From the NCBI RefSeq assembly GCF_001642835.1, contig NZ_LXEI01000012.1:1-64000 (forward strand): 64,000 nucleotides of DNA, in the 5' to 3' direction. This document shows positions 44,976 through 53,172 of the stretch, in pieces; position 1 is the first letter of the stretch; each line of letters starts with the position of its first letter. The position numbers were made by a program, and so were the translations under genes. This DNA is from Pseudotamlana agarivorans. Lineage in GTDB: Bacteria; Bacteroidota; Bacteroidia; Flavobacteriales; Flavobacteriaceae. The notes below the pieces were generated by a model. That model was not told the DNA's origin, did no database searches, and worked only from the letters and a program-made list of their open reading frames with translations.

Positions 44976-46637
44976 ATGACCGATTTTATTATTAAGCGTG
45001 CGGCCAACGCAAAAAACGATGTTTTAGCCGGAATTACGGTGTCTTTAGCAATGGTACCCGAAGTGGTAGCTTTTGCTTTTGTGGCACAAATAGATCCTTT
45101 AATGGCACTATCGGGTGCTTTTATAATAGGACTGGTAGCCGCTATTTTCGGAGGTCGACCAGGATTAATTTCTGGTGCAGCAGGAGCAGTAGCCGTTATT
45201 TTTGTTGGTATGATTGCCGAAGGGCATACCCGTGGCATGTTGTTCGATCAGCCTATAGAGAATATGGGCTTTTTCTATTTAATGGCCTGTGTGATCTTAA
45301 TGGGGATTATACAAATATTCGCAGGCGTCTTCAAGTTAGGACGTTTTGTTAGGTTAATTCCGCACCCCGTAATGATGGGCTTTGTTAACGGATTGGCCAT
45401 TGTTATCTTTTGGGCTCAGGTTAAAATGTTTTCTCATAAAAGCTTACATGTTTCAGCCGAAGGCGTTAAAGAATATGTTAATACGTTTATGCAGGGCGCC
45501 GAACTGTACACCATGATTGGCTTAGTAGCTTTAACCATGGGAATTATCTGGTTATTACCAAAAATTACTACTAAAATTCCAGCAGCTTTAACAGCCATAT
45601 TGGTTACCTCATTAGTCGTTGTTGGTTTCGGTATGGATGTTTCAACCGTAGGGTCGTATATTATAGAAGGTGGCGGAACGGGCCTAAAAGGTGAGTTGCC
45701 AATGCCTAATTTAGAATTGTGGGATAAGTTACCTTTCAATTTAGACACCTTAAGTTTTATTTTGCCATATGCCTTTTTAGCGGCCTGTGTGGGATTAATT
45801 GAGTCGTTAATGACCATGAATTTAGTTGATGAACTTATCGACAGTCGTGGTGATGGTAACAGAGAATGTATCGCTCAAGGTGCAGGAAATATCATGTCCG
45901 GACTCTTTGGTGGTACCGGAGGTTGTGGTATGATCGGGCAAACCGTAATTAATATTAAAGCAGGCGGACGTGGAAGACTGTCTGGAATCATGATGGCTCT
46001 AGCCTTACTTACCTTCATTTTATTTACTGATAAATTAATCGAGCAAGTGCCAATAGCCGCTTTAATTGGTGTCATGTTCATGATGGTTATCGAAACTTTT
46101 GCTTGGTCTAGTTTCCGTATTATGCGAAAAATTCCAAAATCAGATGCTGTGGTGCTTATTGTGGTTTCTGCTGTAACGGTAATTTTCGATTTGGCCATTG
46201 CGGTTTTCGTAGGGGTGATTATTTCTGCCTTAGCCTTTGCTTGGGAAAACGCCAAACGTATTCGTGCGCGTAAGCGTATGCGGGAAGATGGTACAAAGGT
46301 TTATGAAATTTGGGGACCTTTATTCTTCGGTTCAATTACCGCTTTCAACGAGAAATTTGATGTAAAAAATGATCCGGATAAGGTGGAAATCGATTTTGTA
46401 GAATCCCGTGTTAGTGATCATTCTGCCATGGAAGCCATTTTTAATTTGGTGAATAAATATGAAGAAGCAGGAAAACAAATCAAACTGAAACATCTTAGCG
46501 AAGATTGTAAATTACTGCTTTATAAATCGAATCCTAAATTTAGAGAAGTGGTTATTGAAGATATCGACGATCCAAGGTACCATTTGGCCGAAAACCCAGA
46601 AGCATTTACAAAAGGTTTATCGGAGTATAAATTTTAG
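44976..46637 (+). CDS. SulP-family inorganic anion transporter
   Basis: This 553-residue protein has about 12-14 hydrophobic helices typical of SulP/SLC26, starting with AGITVSLAMVPEVVAFAFVA. A central GRPGLISGAAGAVAV matches the family substrate-site region. A C-terminal cytoplasmic STAS domain (about 440-540) contains VYEIWGPLFFGSITAFNE and EIDFVESRVSDHSAMEA. Members carry sulfate, bicarbonate or other anions. The substrate is not deducible. The heptamer array and promoter are directly upstream, and the dispersed repeat element directly follows the stop. Confidence 0.92.
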   Translation: MTDFIIKRAANAKNDVLAGITVSLAMVPEVVAFAFVAQIDPLMALSGAFIIGLVAAIFGGRPGLISGAAGAVAVIFVGMIAEGHTRGMLFDQPIENMGFFYLMACVILMGIIQIFAGVFKLGRFVRLIPHPVMMGFVNGLAIVIFWAQVKMFSHKSLHVSAEGVKEYVNTFMQGAELYTMIGLVALTMGIIWLLPKITTKIPAALTAILVTSLVVVGFGMDVSTVGSYIIEGGGTGLKGELPMPNLELWDKLPFNLDTLSFILPYAFLAACVGLIESLMTMNLVDELIDSRGDGNRECIAQGAGNIMSGLFGGTGGCGMIGQTVINIKAGGRGRLSGIMMALALLTFILFTDKLIEQVPIAALIGVMFMMVIETFAWSSFRIMRKIPKSDAVVLIVVSAVTVIFDLAIAVFVGVIISALAFAWENAKRIRARKRMREDGTKVYEIWGPLFFGSITAFNEKFDVKNDPDKVEIDFVESRVSDHSAMEAIFNLVNKYEEAGKQIKLKHLSEDCKLLLYKSNPKFREVVIEDIDDPRYHLAENPEAFTKGLSEYKF

Positions 46638-46645
46638 ATTTTTGT

Positions 46646-46790
46646 GGGCGTTACCCAAGGGGCGGACTTTCCGCTATATCTTTTTTTATTAAGAGTCCTT
46701 GATTAATTTGTCGTTTTTTATACATGAAACGTATCCCAGTTCCATCAACTTTTTTGCTAAAAAAAGGATGCCGCTGCAATCCCTAACGCG
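46646..46790. repeat. Interspersed repeat, copy 2 (GGGCGTTACCC...TAACGC)
   Basis: This 145-nt element starts GGGCGTTACCC 9 nt after the SulP stop codon and ends CAATCCCTAACGC. It shares its ends with copy 1 at 3798-3880, but the interior is longer. The middle contains AT-rich DNA that may be a later insertion. The rest of the 366-nt gap to 47003 has no recognised feature. Confidence 0.7.
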
Positions 46791-47003
46791 GAGGATTCCA
46801 CTATTTAACTTTACTCTTTTATCGTATAATATTTTAAACAAGCGTAGTTATAAAAGTGTTGTTGCGTTTTAAAAATAAATTTCTACGGTTTTTTTAGGAA
46901 TGACTTTATATTTTTGAAACATGTAATTTGTTAGTTGGTTGATTTTGTGATGTTTAATTATTTTTTTTATTTTAGAGAAAACTAATCTTAAAACATTTAA
47001 TTA

Positions 47004-47831
47004 ATGAAAACAAAATTACATCAAAACCGTACTAACCATCATAGGTTACATTTTACTTATTTATTCATTTTATTTAGTCTTTTTGCCTTTTCTCAAACGC
47101 CAGTAGCTACAACTAACACTTTAATCTCAGGAGTAAGCGTCGCATCCGTTTGGCATGAGGAGATTACTGGCGGAAAAACAAACTATGCCATAAATGTTCT
47201 AGATGGTGATCCCGCAACAAACTGGGCAGGACAAAGTGCCGCAATGATGGCCGATCGTGGCGAACCGTTTATTTTTGATTTAGGTGGTACTTACGACTTG
47301 GCTGAGCTTCAGTATTTGACAGTTACAAGAACACCGCCTTACGAATTTCAAATTTGGGTTTCTACCAATACTGAAAGTACAGGAGATTTTGTAAATGTTT
47401 ATCCTGGTCAAGGAAACCACTTTAGTGCCACCGATAACACGTATAAGAGTTTTACGTTTACTCCGATTGCTGGTGCAAAATACGTGATGCTTAAGTGTTA
47501 TGGACGTTCAGACAGTTTTTGGAATACCATAAGCGAATTACTTTTTTATTCGGCGAGTACAGCTTCAGTTGAGGACAATGAATTAAGCGGATTTGCCCTA
47601 TATCCAAACCCAGCCAAGTATTCCTTTACATTAAGTAATTTAAGTGACAAAGTAGCCAAAGTTCAGGTTGTCGATTTACTAGGTAAATCAGTATTAACTA
47701 AAACCATCGACAGTTTTTCTAAGGAGCTAAGCATAAACACTTCCAATTTAGTAAATGGTATTTATTTAGTAAGATTGTCAGGTGCTTCTGGAGGTTTAAG
47801 TGCTTCTAGAAAAATGGTTGTACAGCACTAA
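47004..47831 (+). CDS. Secreted F5/8-type domain protein with T9SS sorting domain
   Basis: This 275-residue protein has a long signal region (basic residues 1-16, then hydrophobic 17-32 ending FAFSQ). One discoidin-like beta-sandwich domain (about 40-185) contains NVLDGDPATNWAGQS and FIFDLGGTYDLAELQYL, as in carbohydrate-binding F5/8 C domains. The last 80 residues are a type A type IX secretion sorting domain (LYPNPAKYSFTLSN and GIYLVRLS ... MVVQ). It is exported and attached to, or released from, the cell surface. No enzyme domain is present. Confidence 0.88.
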   Translation: MKTKLHQNRTNHHRLHFTYLFILFSLFAFSQTPVATTNTLISGVSVASVWHEEITGGKTNYAINVLDGDPATNWAGQSAAMMADRGEPFIFDLGGTYDLAELQYLTVTRTPPYEFQIWVSTNTESTGDFVNVYPGQGNHFSATDNTYKSFTFTPIAGAKYVMLKCYGRSDSFWNTISELLFYSASTASVEDNELSGFALYPNPAKYSFTLSNLSDKVAKVQVVDLLGKSVLTKTIDSFSKELSINTSNLVNGIYLVRLSGASGGLSASRKMVVQH

Positions 47832-47872
47832 ATTTACTTATTTTATTTTATGATAGACATATGCTGTCATTT

Positions 47873-47913
47873 AAAAAAGGGATACGATTTAAAATAAATC
47901 GCATCCCTTTTTT
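47873..47913 (+). terminator. Terminator after T9SS cargo gene
   Basis: AAAAAAGGGAT with CGATTT pairs with AATCG and ATCCCTTTTTT with one mismatch, and it ends in T. The arms are 47873-47890 and 47896-47913. Confidence 0.85.
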
Positions 47914-47952
47914 ATTAAATTATAATATTTTGAAGGTACCTACGAATTGGCG

Positions 47953-48108
47953 TTATTTCATACGGACACTTGTAGGAACCAATTTAGTGTAATCACCATG
48001 GTTTCTTATCACATCACGAACAATATTGGAAGCGATGTATGAGGTTTGGGCGGAGGTTAAAAGAAATATGGTTTCTATAGGCGCTAAATCTCTGTTGGTA
48101 TGCGCTAT
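47953..48108 (-). pseudogene. Truncated copy of the coaD 3' end
   Basis: About 158 nt (47951-48108) match the 3' end of coaD (49287-49444) in the same orientation. From 47974 rightward only two mismatches occur in about 135 nt. On the minus strand it still encodes the last 50 or so residues of CoaD, through RNHGDYTKLVP and a stop, but the final residues read TSVRMK instead of DSVRVK. There is no start and no upstream part. The two copies bracket the sulfotransferase gene. Confidence 0.9.
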
Positions 48109-48304
48109 GGTTTTTGTTTTGAATTTTAGTAATAGAAAACGATATATGAAAGGATTAAATTAACTTGACCTAGGGTTTTATTTTCATGTTGACATCATAA
48201 AATGCTGATTTATAAAATACTGGAAAAGTAGGATTGTGTATGATAATTTGGTTAGTAGAATTATCTTCAAATGAAATGTCATCAGTTTTCTTAAAATATA
48301 TTTG
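48109..48304. other. Intergenic region between coaD remnant and sulfotransferase
   Basis: About 196 nt of AT-rich DNA without a recognised gene or repeat follow the coaD remnant. No insertion-sequence ends or target-site duplications are evident. Confidence 0.4.
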
Positions 48305-49270
48305 TTACTGTATTAATCTATAAGTTAGCGATTTTAAGTTTGGTGTAGGAGAGTAAGCTGAGTATAATTTAAAATTGAAATAATCAAATATAATTTGAAT
48401 TTTGTCCTTTGTATTGGAGTCTAGTGAATCAATATTTTTGCTCAACTGTAATTGAGGAGATTTTTTTAGATTTTTACTAAAATCTGTAGAGCTTGGTTTT
48501 CTGAAGTCTATTTTTTCTAAAGGGCCACTTATTTTATGAAGATTAGTTTCTTTTAGAATCCTCTGAACCTCTTTTTTAGGGGTTGATATTAAATCAGAAT
48601 AAAAAACGACACATAATTTATTAGTATCCAAATTTTCAAGTGTGGTGCAATTATTTAAACACCAAAAAGCGATATACCACTCTAAATCCGATTCAAGCTG
48701 GTTTAAGAAGGTGGTATGTTCAATGAATCTTTTATTGTCTTTATGTTGAAATATTTTAGAATGTAATTCATTTTTAGATTGCTTAAAAGCTTTAATTTGT
48801 GAAACACACGTGTCTATAGGATGTCTGATTAGAAATATCGGTTTGAATTTAAAATTAAAGTTTTTTAATAAATAAGGTACAAGCATATTGGCTCGAACAT
48901 ATTTTGTAAGTACAAGTTCTGCGTTAAAAATTTGTGTTGGGGTTAGGTATTTTCTAGTCCAATCTGAATGAATTTTAAACTCATGTGTCTTTTTAAAGAA
49001 ATGATAGTAATCTGGATTTGTTTCTATTGCAGGAATGTAGGGTCTAAAACCAAATCCTTCCTTGTTTGGTAATTTGCCTTTATCTAAGTGGAGGGGTTCC
49101 CAGTTAATACATACCGGTAATAGCATGGTTAAAATCTCCATTAACCATGTGCTGCCTCCTCTAGGTTCGCTGAAAATAATTATACTTTCAGAAGGCTTAA
49201 ATCGCTTAGTTGTTAAAATGACTTTGAGGAAGGTGTCTTTTGCGGATTTTATAATTTTATTCTTGTTCAT
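48305..49270 (-). CDS. PAPS-dependent sulfotransferase-like protein
   Basis: This 321-residue protein has the 5'-phosphosulfate loop SEPRGGSTWLMEIL (about residues 34-47) and the 3'-phosphate-binding motif FLIRHPIDTCVSQIKAFK (about 159-176). It probably transfers sulfate from PAPS to a carbohydrate or lipid acceptor. There is no signal peptide. Family members in marine Bacteroidota often act with exopolysaccharide or glycolipid genes. Here the gene stands alone between a coaD fragment and coaD itself, and its local base composition is AT-rich. The arrangement suggests recent insertion. Confidence 0.85.
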   Translation of the reverse strand: MNKNKIIKSAKDTFLKVILTTKRFKPSESIIIFSEPRGGSTWLMEILTMLLPVCINWEPLHLDKGKLPNKEGFGFRPYIPAIETNPDYYHFFKKTHEFKIHSDWTRKYLTPTQIFNAELVLTKYVRANMLVPYLLKNFNFKFKPIFLIRHPIDTCVSQIKAFKQSKNELHSKIFQHKDNKRFIEHTTFLNQLESDLEWYIAFWCLNNCTTLENLDTNKLCVVFYSDLISTPKKEVQRILKETNLHKISGPLEKIDFRKPSSTDFSKNLKKSPQLQLSKNIDSLDSNTKDKIQIIFDYFNFKLYSAYSPTPNLKSLTYRLIQ

Positions 49271-49288
49271 ACTATGTTTTTGTAAACG

Positions 49289-49744
49289 TTATTTAACTCT
49301 AACACTATCAGGAACCAATTTAGTATAATCACCATGGTTTCTTATCACATCACGAACAATATTGGAAGCGATGTATGAGGTTTGGGCGGAGGTTAAAAGA
49401 AATATGGTTTCTATAGGAGCTAAATCTCTGTTGGTATGCGCTATAGCCTTTTCAAATTCGAAGTCTGCCGGATTTCTAAGCCCTCTTAAAATAAATTCTA
49501 CCCCAATTTCTTTACAAAAATCGACGGTTAAGCCTTGGTACGTAGCCACCTTGATTTTTGGATTGTGAGCAAAAGTCTCTTCAATAAACGTTTTACGTTG
49601 ATCTAATGAAAACATGTATTTTTTATCGGCATTGACACCAATAGCCACTATAATTTCATCAAATAAAGTGGACGCCCGTGTTATGATGTCTACATGACCT
49701 AATGTTAGTGGGTCAAACGAACCTGGAAATAATGCTTTTTTCAT
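49289..49744 (-). CDS. coaD: Phosphopantetheine adenylyltransferase
   Basis: This 151-residue enzyme catalyses the penultimate step of CoA synthesis. The nucleotidyltransferase motif GSFDPLTLGHVDII (T/HxGH) is at about residues 8-21. RGLRNPADFEFE and the ATP-binding TSYIASNIVRDVIRNHGD are intact. It is full-length even though its 3' part is duplicated at 47953-48108. It lies 18 nt upstream of the sulfotransferase gene in the same direction, and ddl is upstream. Confidence 0.95.
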   Translation of the reverse strand: MKKALFPGSFDPLTLGHVDIITRASTLFDEIIVAIGVNADKKYMFSLDQRKTFIEETFAHNPKIKVATYQGLTVDFCKEIGVEFILRGLRNPADFEFEKAIAHTNRDLAPIETIFLLTSAQTSYIASNIVRDVIRNHGDYTKLVPDSVRVK

Positions 49745-49757
49745 AGTTTAAACTTTT

Positions 49758-49779
49758 AATTCCCACGAAAGCGGGAATC
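49758..49779. repeat. Small hairpin repeat ATTCCCAC...GCGGGAAT
   Basis: ATTCCCAC (49759-49766) pairs with GCGGGAAT (49771-49778) with one mismatch around a GAAA loop. Hairpins of this type are dispersed in many bacterial genomes. It lies between ddl and coaD and could also weaken readthrough. Confidence 0.5.
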
Positions 49780-49841
49780 TTAATTTATTAAATATAGAGT
49801 TTTAATATTTATTTACCTGGAGGCTTCTCAGTCTATAGGAA

Positions 49842-50822
49842 TTAGGCACCCTTCAAAGCTTCCTCAATGGCATTCGAGAATAAATCAGCTAATGAAATAT
49901 TCGCAGCCGCAGCCTGTTGAGGCAAAATGCTCTCACGGGTTAAACCTGGAATGGTATTCATTTCTAACATATGAGGTTCACCATCTTTAAAAATAAACTC
50001 ACTGCGACTAAAGCCTTTCATTTTTAAAATCTCGTAAACTTTTTTGGCTTCGGTACTCACTTTTTCTTCTTGTTCTTTTGATAATCGCGCTGGCGTTATT
50101 TCTTGAGATTTGCCTTCATACTTGGCTTGGTAATCGAAAAAGTCATTTTCAGAAACAATTTCAGTAATAGGAAGCACTATAATTTCTCCTTTGTAGCTAA
50201 TCACTCCTACTGAAACTTCTGTACCTTCTAAAAAGGATTCAATAATAATTTCATCATCTTCTTTAAAAGCCACATCAATAGCATCTTGTAACTCGGTTTT
50301 TTTGTACACTTTACTCACACCAAAACTACTGCCTGCTTTATTAGCCTTTACAAAGCAAGGTAATCCTACTTTAGCAACAATGGCTTCTGTGTCCACAGCA
50401 TCACCAAGGTTTAGGTAGTAAGATTCGGCGGTTTTTATACCATAGGGTTTTAAAACACTTAGTAAATCACGTTTGTTATAGGTCAAGGCTGCTTGATACA
50501 TATTACAGCTGGTATGCGGTAAATTAAGCATTTGAAAATAGGCTTGCATAAAACCATCTTCTCCTGGAGATCCGTGAATGGCGTTAAAAACACAATCAAA
50601 GGTATATTTTTCGCCATGTGCAGTAGTCGAAAAATCATTTTTATCTATAGGGTGTTCAAGCCCTTCTTCATCAACGTAAACCCATCTGTCTTTAAAAATA
50701 TGAATACGGAAAGGCGTGTATTTCGATTTATCTAAAGTCTCGTAAACCACATTTCCGCTGGTTAGAGAGATCTTATATTCGCTGGAATAACCTCCCATAA
50801 TGATGGCAATGTTTTTTTTCAT
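49842..50822 (-). CDS. ddl: D-alanine--D-alanine ligase
   Basis: This 326-residue ATP-grasp ligase makes D-Ala-D-Ala for peptidoglycan. The N-terminus MKKNIAIIMGGYSSEYKISL and later HGSPGEDGFMQAYF are family motifs. ATP-grasp residues follow in CFVKANKAGSSFGV, and the metal site is in EMNTIPGLT near the C-terminus. The start is taken at ATG 50822; an ATG eight codons upstream (50846) is possible. It is divergent from the PASTA protein gene. Confidence 0.94.
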   Translation of the reverse strand: MKKNIAIIMGGYSSEYKISLTSGNVVYETLDKSKYTPFRIHIFKDRWVYVDEEGLEHPIDKNDFSTTAHGEKYTFDCVFNAIHGSPGEDGFMQAYFQMLNLPHTSCNMYQAALTYNKRDLLSVLKPYGIKTAESYYLNLGDAVDTEAIVAKVGLPCFVKANKAGSSFGVSKVYKKTELQDAIDVAFKEDDEIIIESFLEGTEVSVGVISYKGEIIVLPITEIVSENDFFDYQAKYEGKSQEITPARLSKEQEEKVSTEAKKVYEILKMKGFSRSEFIFKDGEPHMLEMNTIPGLTRESILPQQAAAANISLADLFSNAIEEALKGA

Positions 50823-50940
50823 TGTTACTTTTATTATAGTTTCCATTAGTTTACACCTTAATCTTGCAATAAATGGTGTTTATTATAAGTTAAGCTAAAA
50901 TATCATATAAATGGCAAAAGAAAAAACAGTTCTGTTTTTA

Positions 50941-50948
50941 TATATTTG
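50941..50948 (+). promoter_or_regulatory. -7 promoter box of PASTA-rluD unit
   Basis: TATATTTG matches TAnnTTTG and is followed after 20 nt by the ATG at 50969. Confidence 0.6.
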
Positions 50949-50968
50949 CCTAATCGAAATTTCTGTAA

Positions 50969-51526
50969 ATGAGCTTAGTTAAATTTATTACGAGTAAAAC
51001 ATTTTTAAAACAAATAGGCTTAGCATTAGTCGCTTTATTTGTATTGTGCTATGTTATTTTAAAATGGTTAAATATCACCACAAATCATGGTGAATTTGAA
51101 ACCGTTCCAGACTTAAAAGGCAAGTCTATTAACGTGGCTAAATTGGAATTAGAGGATAATAACTTGGTTATGAAAATTCAGGATTCAGCGAATTATAATC
51201 CTGAATATCCAAAGTTTTCGGTAATAGAACAAGAGCCTGCTTCGGGTACGAAAGTTAAAGAAGATAGAAAAATATACATCACACTAAATCCTTCAGGATA
51301 TCGTAAAATAACCATTCCTGATGGTTTGATTGACAAAACGTTCCGACAAGTAAAACCAACGCTAGAAGCCTTTGGGTTTAAAATTGGTAAAATCACTTAC
51401 GTTGATAATATCGGAAAAGACATGGTTTTAAAATTAACCCACAAAGGTACCACGCTTAATGCTGGCGATAAATTAGCAAAAACTTCGGTAATCGACTTAC
51501 AACTTGGTAACGGTAACCGCCCTTAA
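50969..51526 (+). CDS. PASTA-domain membrane protein
   Basis: This 185-residue protein has one transmembrane helix (about 13-32, IGLALVALFVLCYVILKWL) and about two PASTA domains outside the membrane (VPDLKGKSINVAKLELEDN; IPDGLIDKTFRQVKPTLEAFGF). It contains no kinase or transpeptidase part. PASTA domains bind muropeptides or cell-wall precursors. It ends 2 nt before the rluD-like gene and is divergent from ddl, which fits a cell-wall neighbourhood. Confidence 0.9.
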   Translation: MSLVKFITSKTFLKQIGLALVALFVLCYVILKWLNITTNHGEFETVPDLKGKSINVAKLELEDNNLVMKIQDSANYNPEYPKFSVIEQEPASGTKVKEDRKIYITLNPSGYRKITIPDGLIDKTFRQVKPTLEAFGFKIGKITYVDNIGKDMVLKLTHKGTTLNAGDKLAKTSVIDLQLGNGNRP

Positions 51527-51528
51527 TT

Positions 51529-52563
51529 ATGGATGACTATACGCCTCAACTTCCCGACGAAGACAACCTGTTCGAACATCATGCTTTTACAGTAGATAAA
51601 GGGCAGACCCCCCTTCGTATCGATAAATATTTAATGAATTTTGTTGAAAATGCCACCCGTAATAAAATTCAAGCTGCTGCAAAAAATGGCAGTATTCATG
51701 TGAATGGCGAACCTGTAAAATCGAATTACAAGGTGAAGCCCAACGATAATATTCGTGTGTTATTTGCACATCCGCCTCATGAAAATTTATTGGTAGGGGA
51801 AGACATTCCGCTTGATGTCGTTTATGAAGATGACGATCTACTAGTTGTGAATAAGCCTGCTGGCATGGTGGTTCATCCTGGTCATGGTAATTATTCTGGA
51901 ACGCTTATCAACGGATTAATTCACCGTTTTGAAAACTTACCCAACAATTCTAGTGAGCGCCCTGGTTTGGTACATCGTATCGATAAGGATACCAGTGGCT
52001 TGTTAGTCATTGCCAAAACAGAAGAAGCGATGGCGCATTTATCTATGCAGTTTGCCGAAAAAACCAGCGAGCGCGAATACGTAGCTTTGGTTTGGGGAAA
52101 TGTTGAAGAAGAAGAAGGAACCGTGGAAGGCAATATTGGCCGTCATCCTAAAAACAGACTTCAAAACACGGTTTTCACAGATGATGAAGCGGATAAAGGA
52201 AAGCCGGCCGTAACGCATTATAAAGTCATTGAACGCTTGGGCTATGTGACCTTAGTATCATGTAAGTTAGAGACGGGGCGAACCCATCAAATACGTGTAC
52301 ATATGAAACATATTGGTCATACGCTATTTAACGACGAACGCTACGGTGGTGAAAAAATACTAAAAGGCACCACATTTACCAAGTATAAACAATTTGTAGA
52401 TAATTGCTTTAAAGTCTTACCAAGACAAGCTCTGCATGCTAAAACCTTAGGTTTTGTACACCCTAGAACAGGAAAATTCATGAGTTTTGATAGTCCGATC
52501 CCAGAGGACATCGTTGCCTGCGTTGAAAAATGGCGCGGCTATGCGAAGCATGTAGGGGATTAA
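51529..52563 (+). CDS. RluA-family pseudouridine synthase, probably RluD
   Basis: This 344-residue protein has an N-terminal S4 RNA-binding domain (about 22-80, LRIDKYLMNFV ... VNGEPVKSNYKVKPND). The catalytic domain has the essential Asp in HRIDKDTSGLLVIAKT (Asp near residue 148). GRTHQIRVHMKHIGH is the usual C-terminal signature. It isomerises uridines in 23S rRNA. Length and the S4 domain favour RluD, but RluC-like specificity cannot be excluded. It is co-transcribed with the PASTA gene. Confidence 0.92.
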   Translation: MDDYTPQLPDEDNLFEHHAFTVDKGQTPLRIDKYLMNFVENATRNKIQAAAKNGSIHVNGEPVKSNYKVKPNDNIRVLFAHPPHENLLVGEDIPLDVVYEDDDLLVVNKPAGMVVHPGHGNYSGTLINGLIHRFENLPNNSSERPGLVHRIDKDTSGLLVIAKTEEAMAHLSMQFAEKTSEREYVALVWGNVEEEEGTVEGNIGRHPKNRLQNTVFTDDEADKGKPAVTHYKVIERLGYVTLVSCKLETGRTHQIRVHMKHIGHTLFNDERYGGEKILKGTTFTKYKQFVDNCFKVLPRQALHAKTLGFVHPRTGKFMSFDSPIPEDIVACVEKWRGYAKHVGD

Positions 52564-52593
52564 GGAGATTGTTGAAGGGGAGGTTGATTCGTT

Positions 52594-52634
52594 AAACTGT
52601 TGAAATGTGTAATTGTAGCTTCAACAGTTTGATT
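52594..52634 (+). terminator. Probable terminator after rluD-like gene
   Basis: AAACTGTTGAA (52594-52604) pairs perfectly with TTCAACAGTTT (52620-52630) around a 15-nt loop. The T tract after it is weak. Confidence 0.6.
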
Positions 52635-52636
52635 TG

Positions 52637-53064
52637 TTATTCAGAAGGAGGCATGACTGGAGAATCTGTTTGTATAGAGTTACAAAGTTTCAAAGCTACA
52701 AAGTTTCAGAGTTATAACACAGCGATTCACAGAGCTGGTGTTGAGGTCCGCGGAGGATGAAACCTACGGTCTTCGAGCGGAGTCGAGAAGTTTTGTATAA
52801 TCAAAGTTTTAATGTTCTCGACTCCGCCCGAACTCCGTATTTTGTGATGTTTTTGCTGTTGGGAGTAATTGGGTTTTTGGAGGAGATGCTTCACTGCGTT
52901 CTGCATGACAGGGCTGATTCTATGCGACAGGAGATTTGTCATTCTGAAGGAGGTACGGCTGAAGAATCTGTTTGTATAGAGTTACAAAGTCTCAAAGTTA
53001 CAAAGTTTTAAAGTCTGTGCTATCTGTTTAGTCTTCGACAACCCTTCGACAAGTTCAGTGTGAC
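52637..53064. repeat. Repeat cluster with direct and inverted elements
   Basis: Two 72-75-nt direct repeats (52637-52710 and 52936-53011) each hold the GAAGGAGG...GAATCTG element followed by TTTGTATAGAGTTACAAAGT. A minus-strand copy is at 52883-52910. An inverted repeat built on CGGAGTCGAGAA (52771-52789 / 52815-52832) sits between them, and a CCTTCGACAAGTTCAGTGTG element lies at 53042-53064. The whole 605-nt gap (52564-53168) is otherwise empty. Confidence 0.8.
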
Positions 53065-53124
53065 ATAGGAGAGCCATATGCCTTAAGCTATAGGCAAGGA
53101 CATCACGTTAATTATTAAACGCAA

Positions 53125-53172
53125 GCTGAACTTTAAACTTTAAACTTTCCACTTTTAACTTCTAATATCTAA
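53125..53172. repeat. Degenerate heptamer-like AT-rich tract
   Basis: Repeats of the form CTTTAAA, CTTTCCA, CTTTTAA and CTTCTAA run up to the end of the NifS-like gene. They resemble the flank of the heptamer array at 44791, possibly decayed tandem repeats. Confidence 0.5.

Noticed and set aside
45434-46255. Two open frames (127 and 126 codons) opposite the SulP gene
   Set aside because: They are Ala/Pro/Thr-rich, as expected from antisense reading of hydrophobic helices, and have no independent support.
47951-49444. Insertion sequence as the cause of the sulfotransferase insertion
   Set aside because: No transposase, integrase or terminal inverted repeats are visible; only the coaD repeat supports an insertion event.
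52757-53011. 84-codon open frame in the 52.6-53.0 kb gap
   Set aside because: It is built from interspersed repeat sequence and has no homolog-like features.
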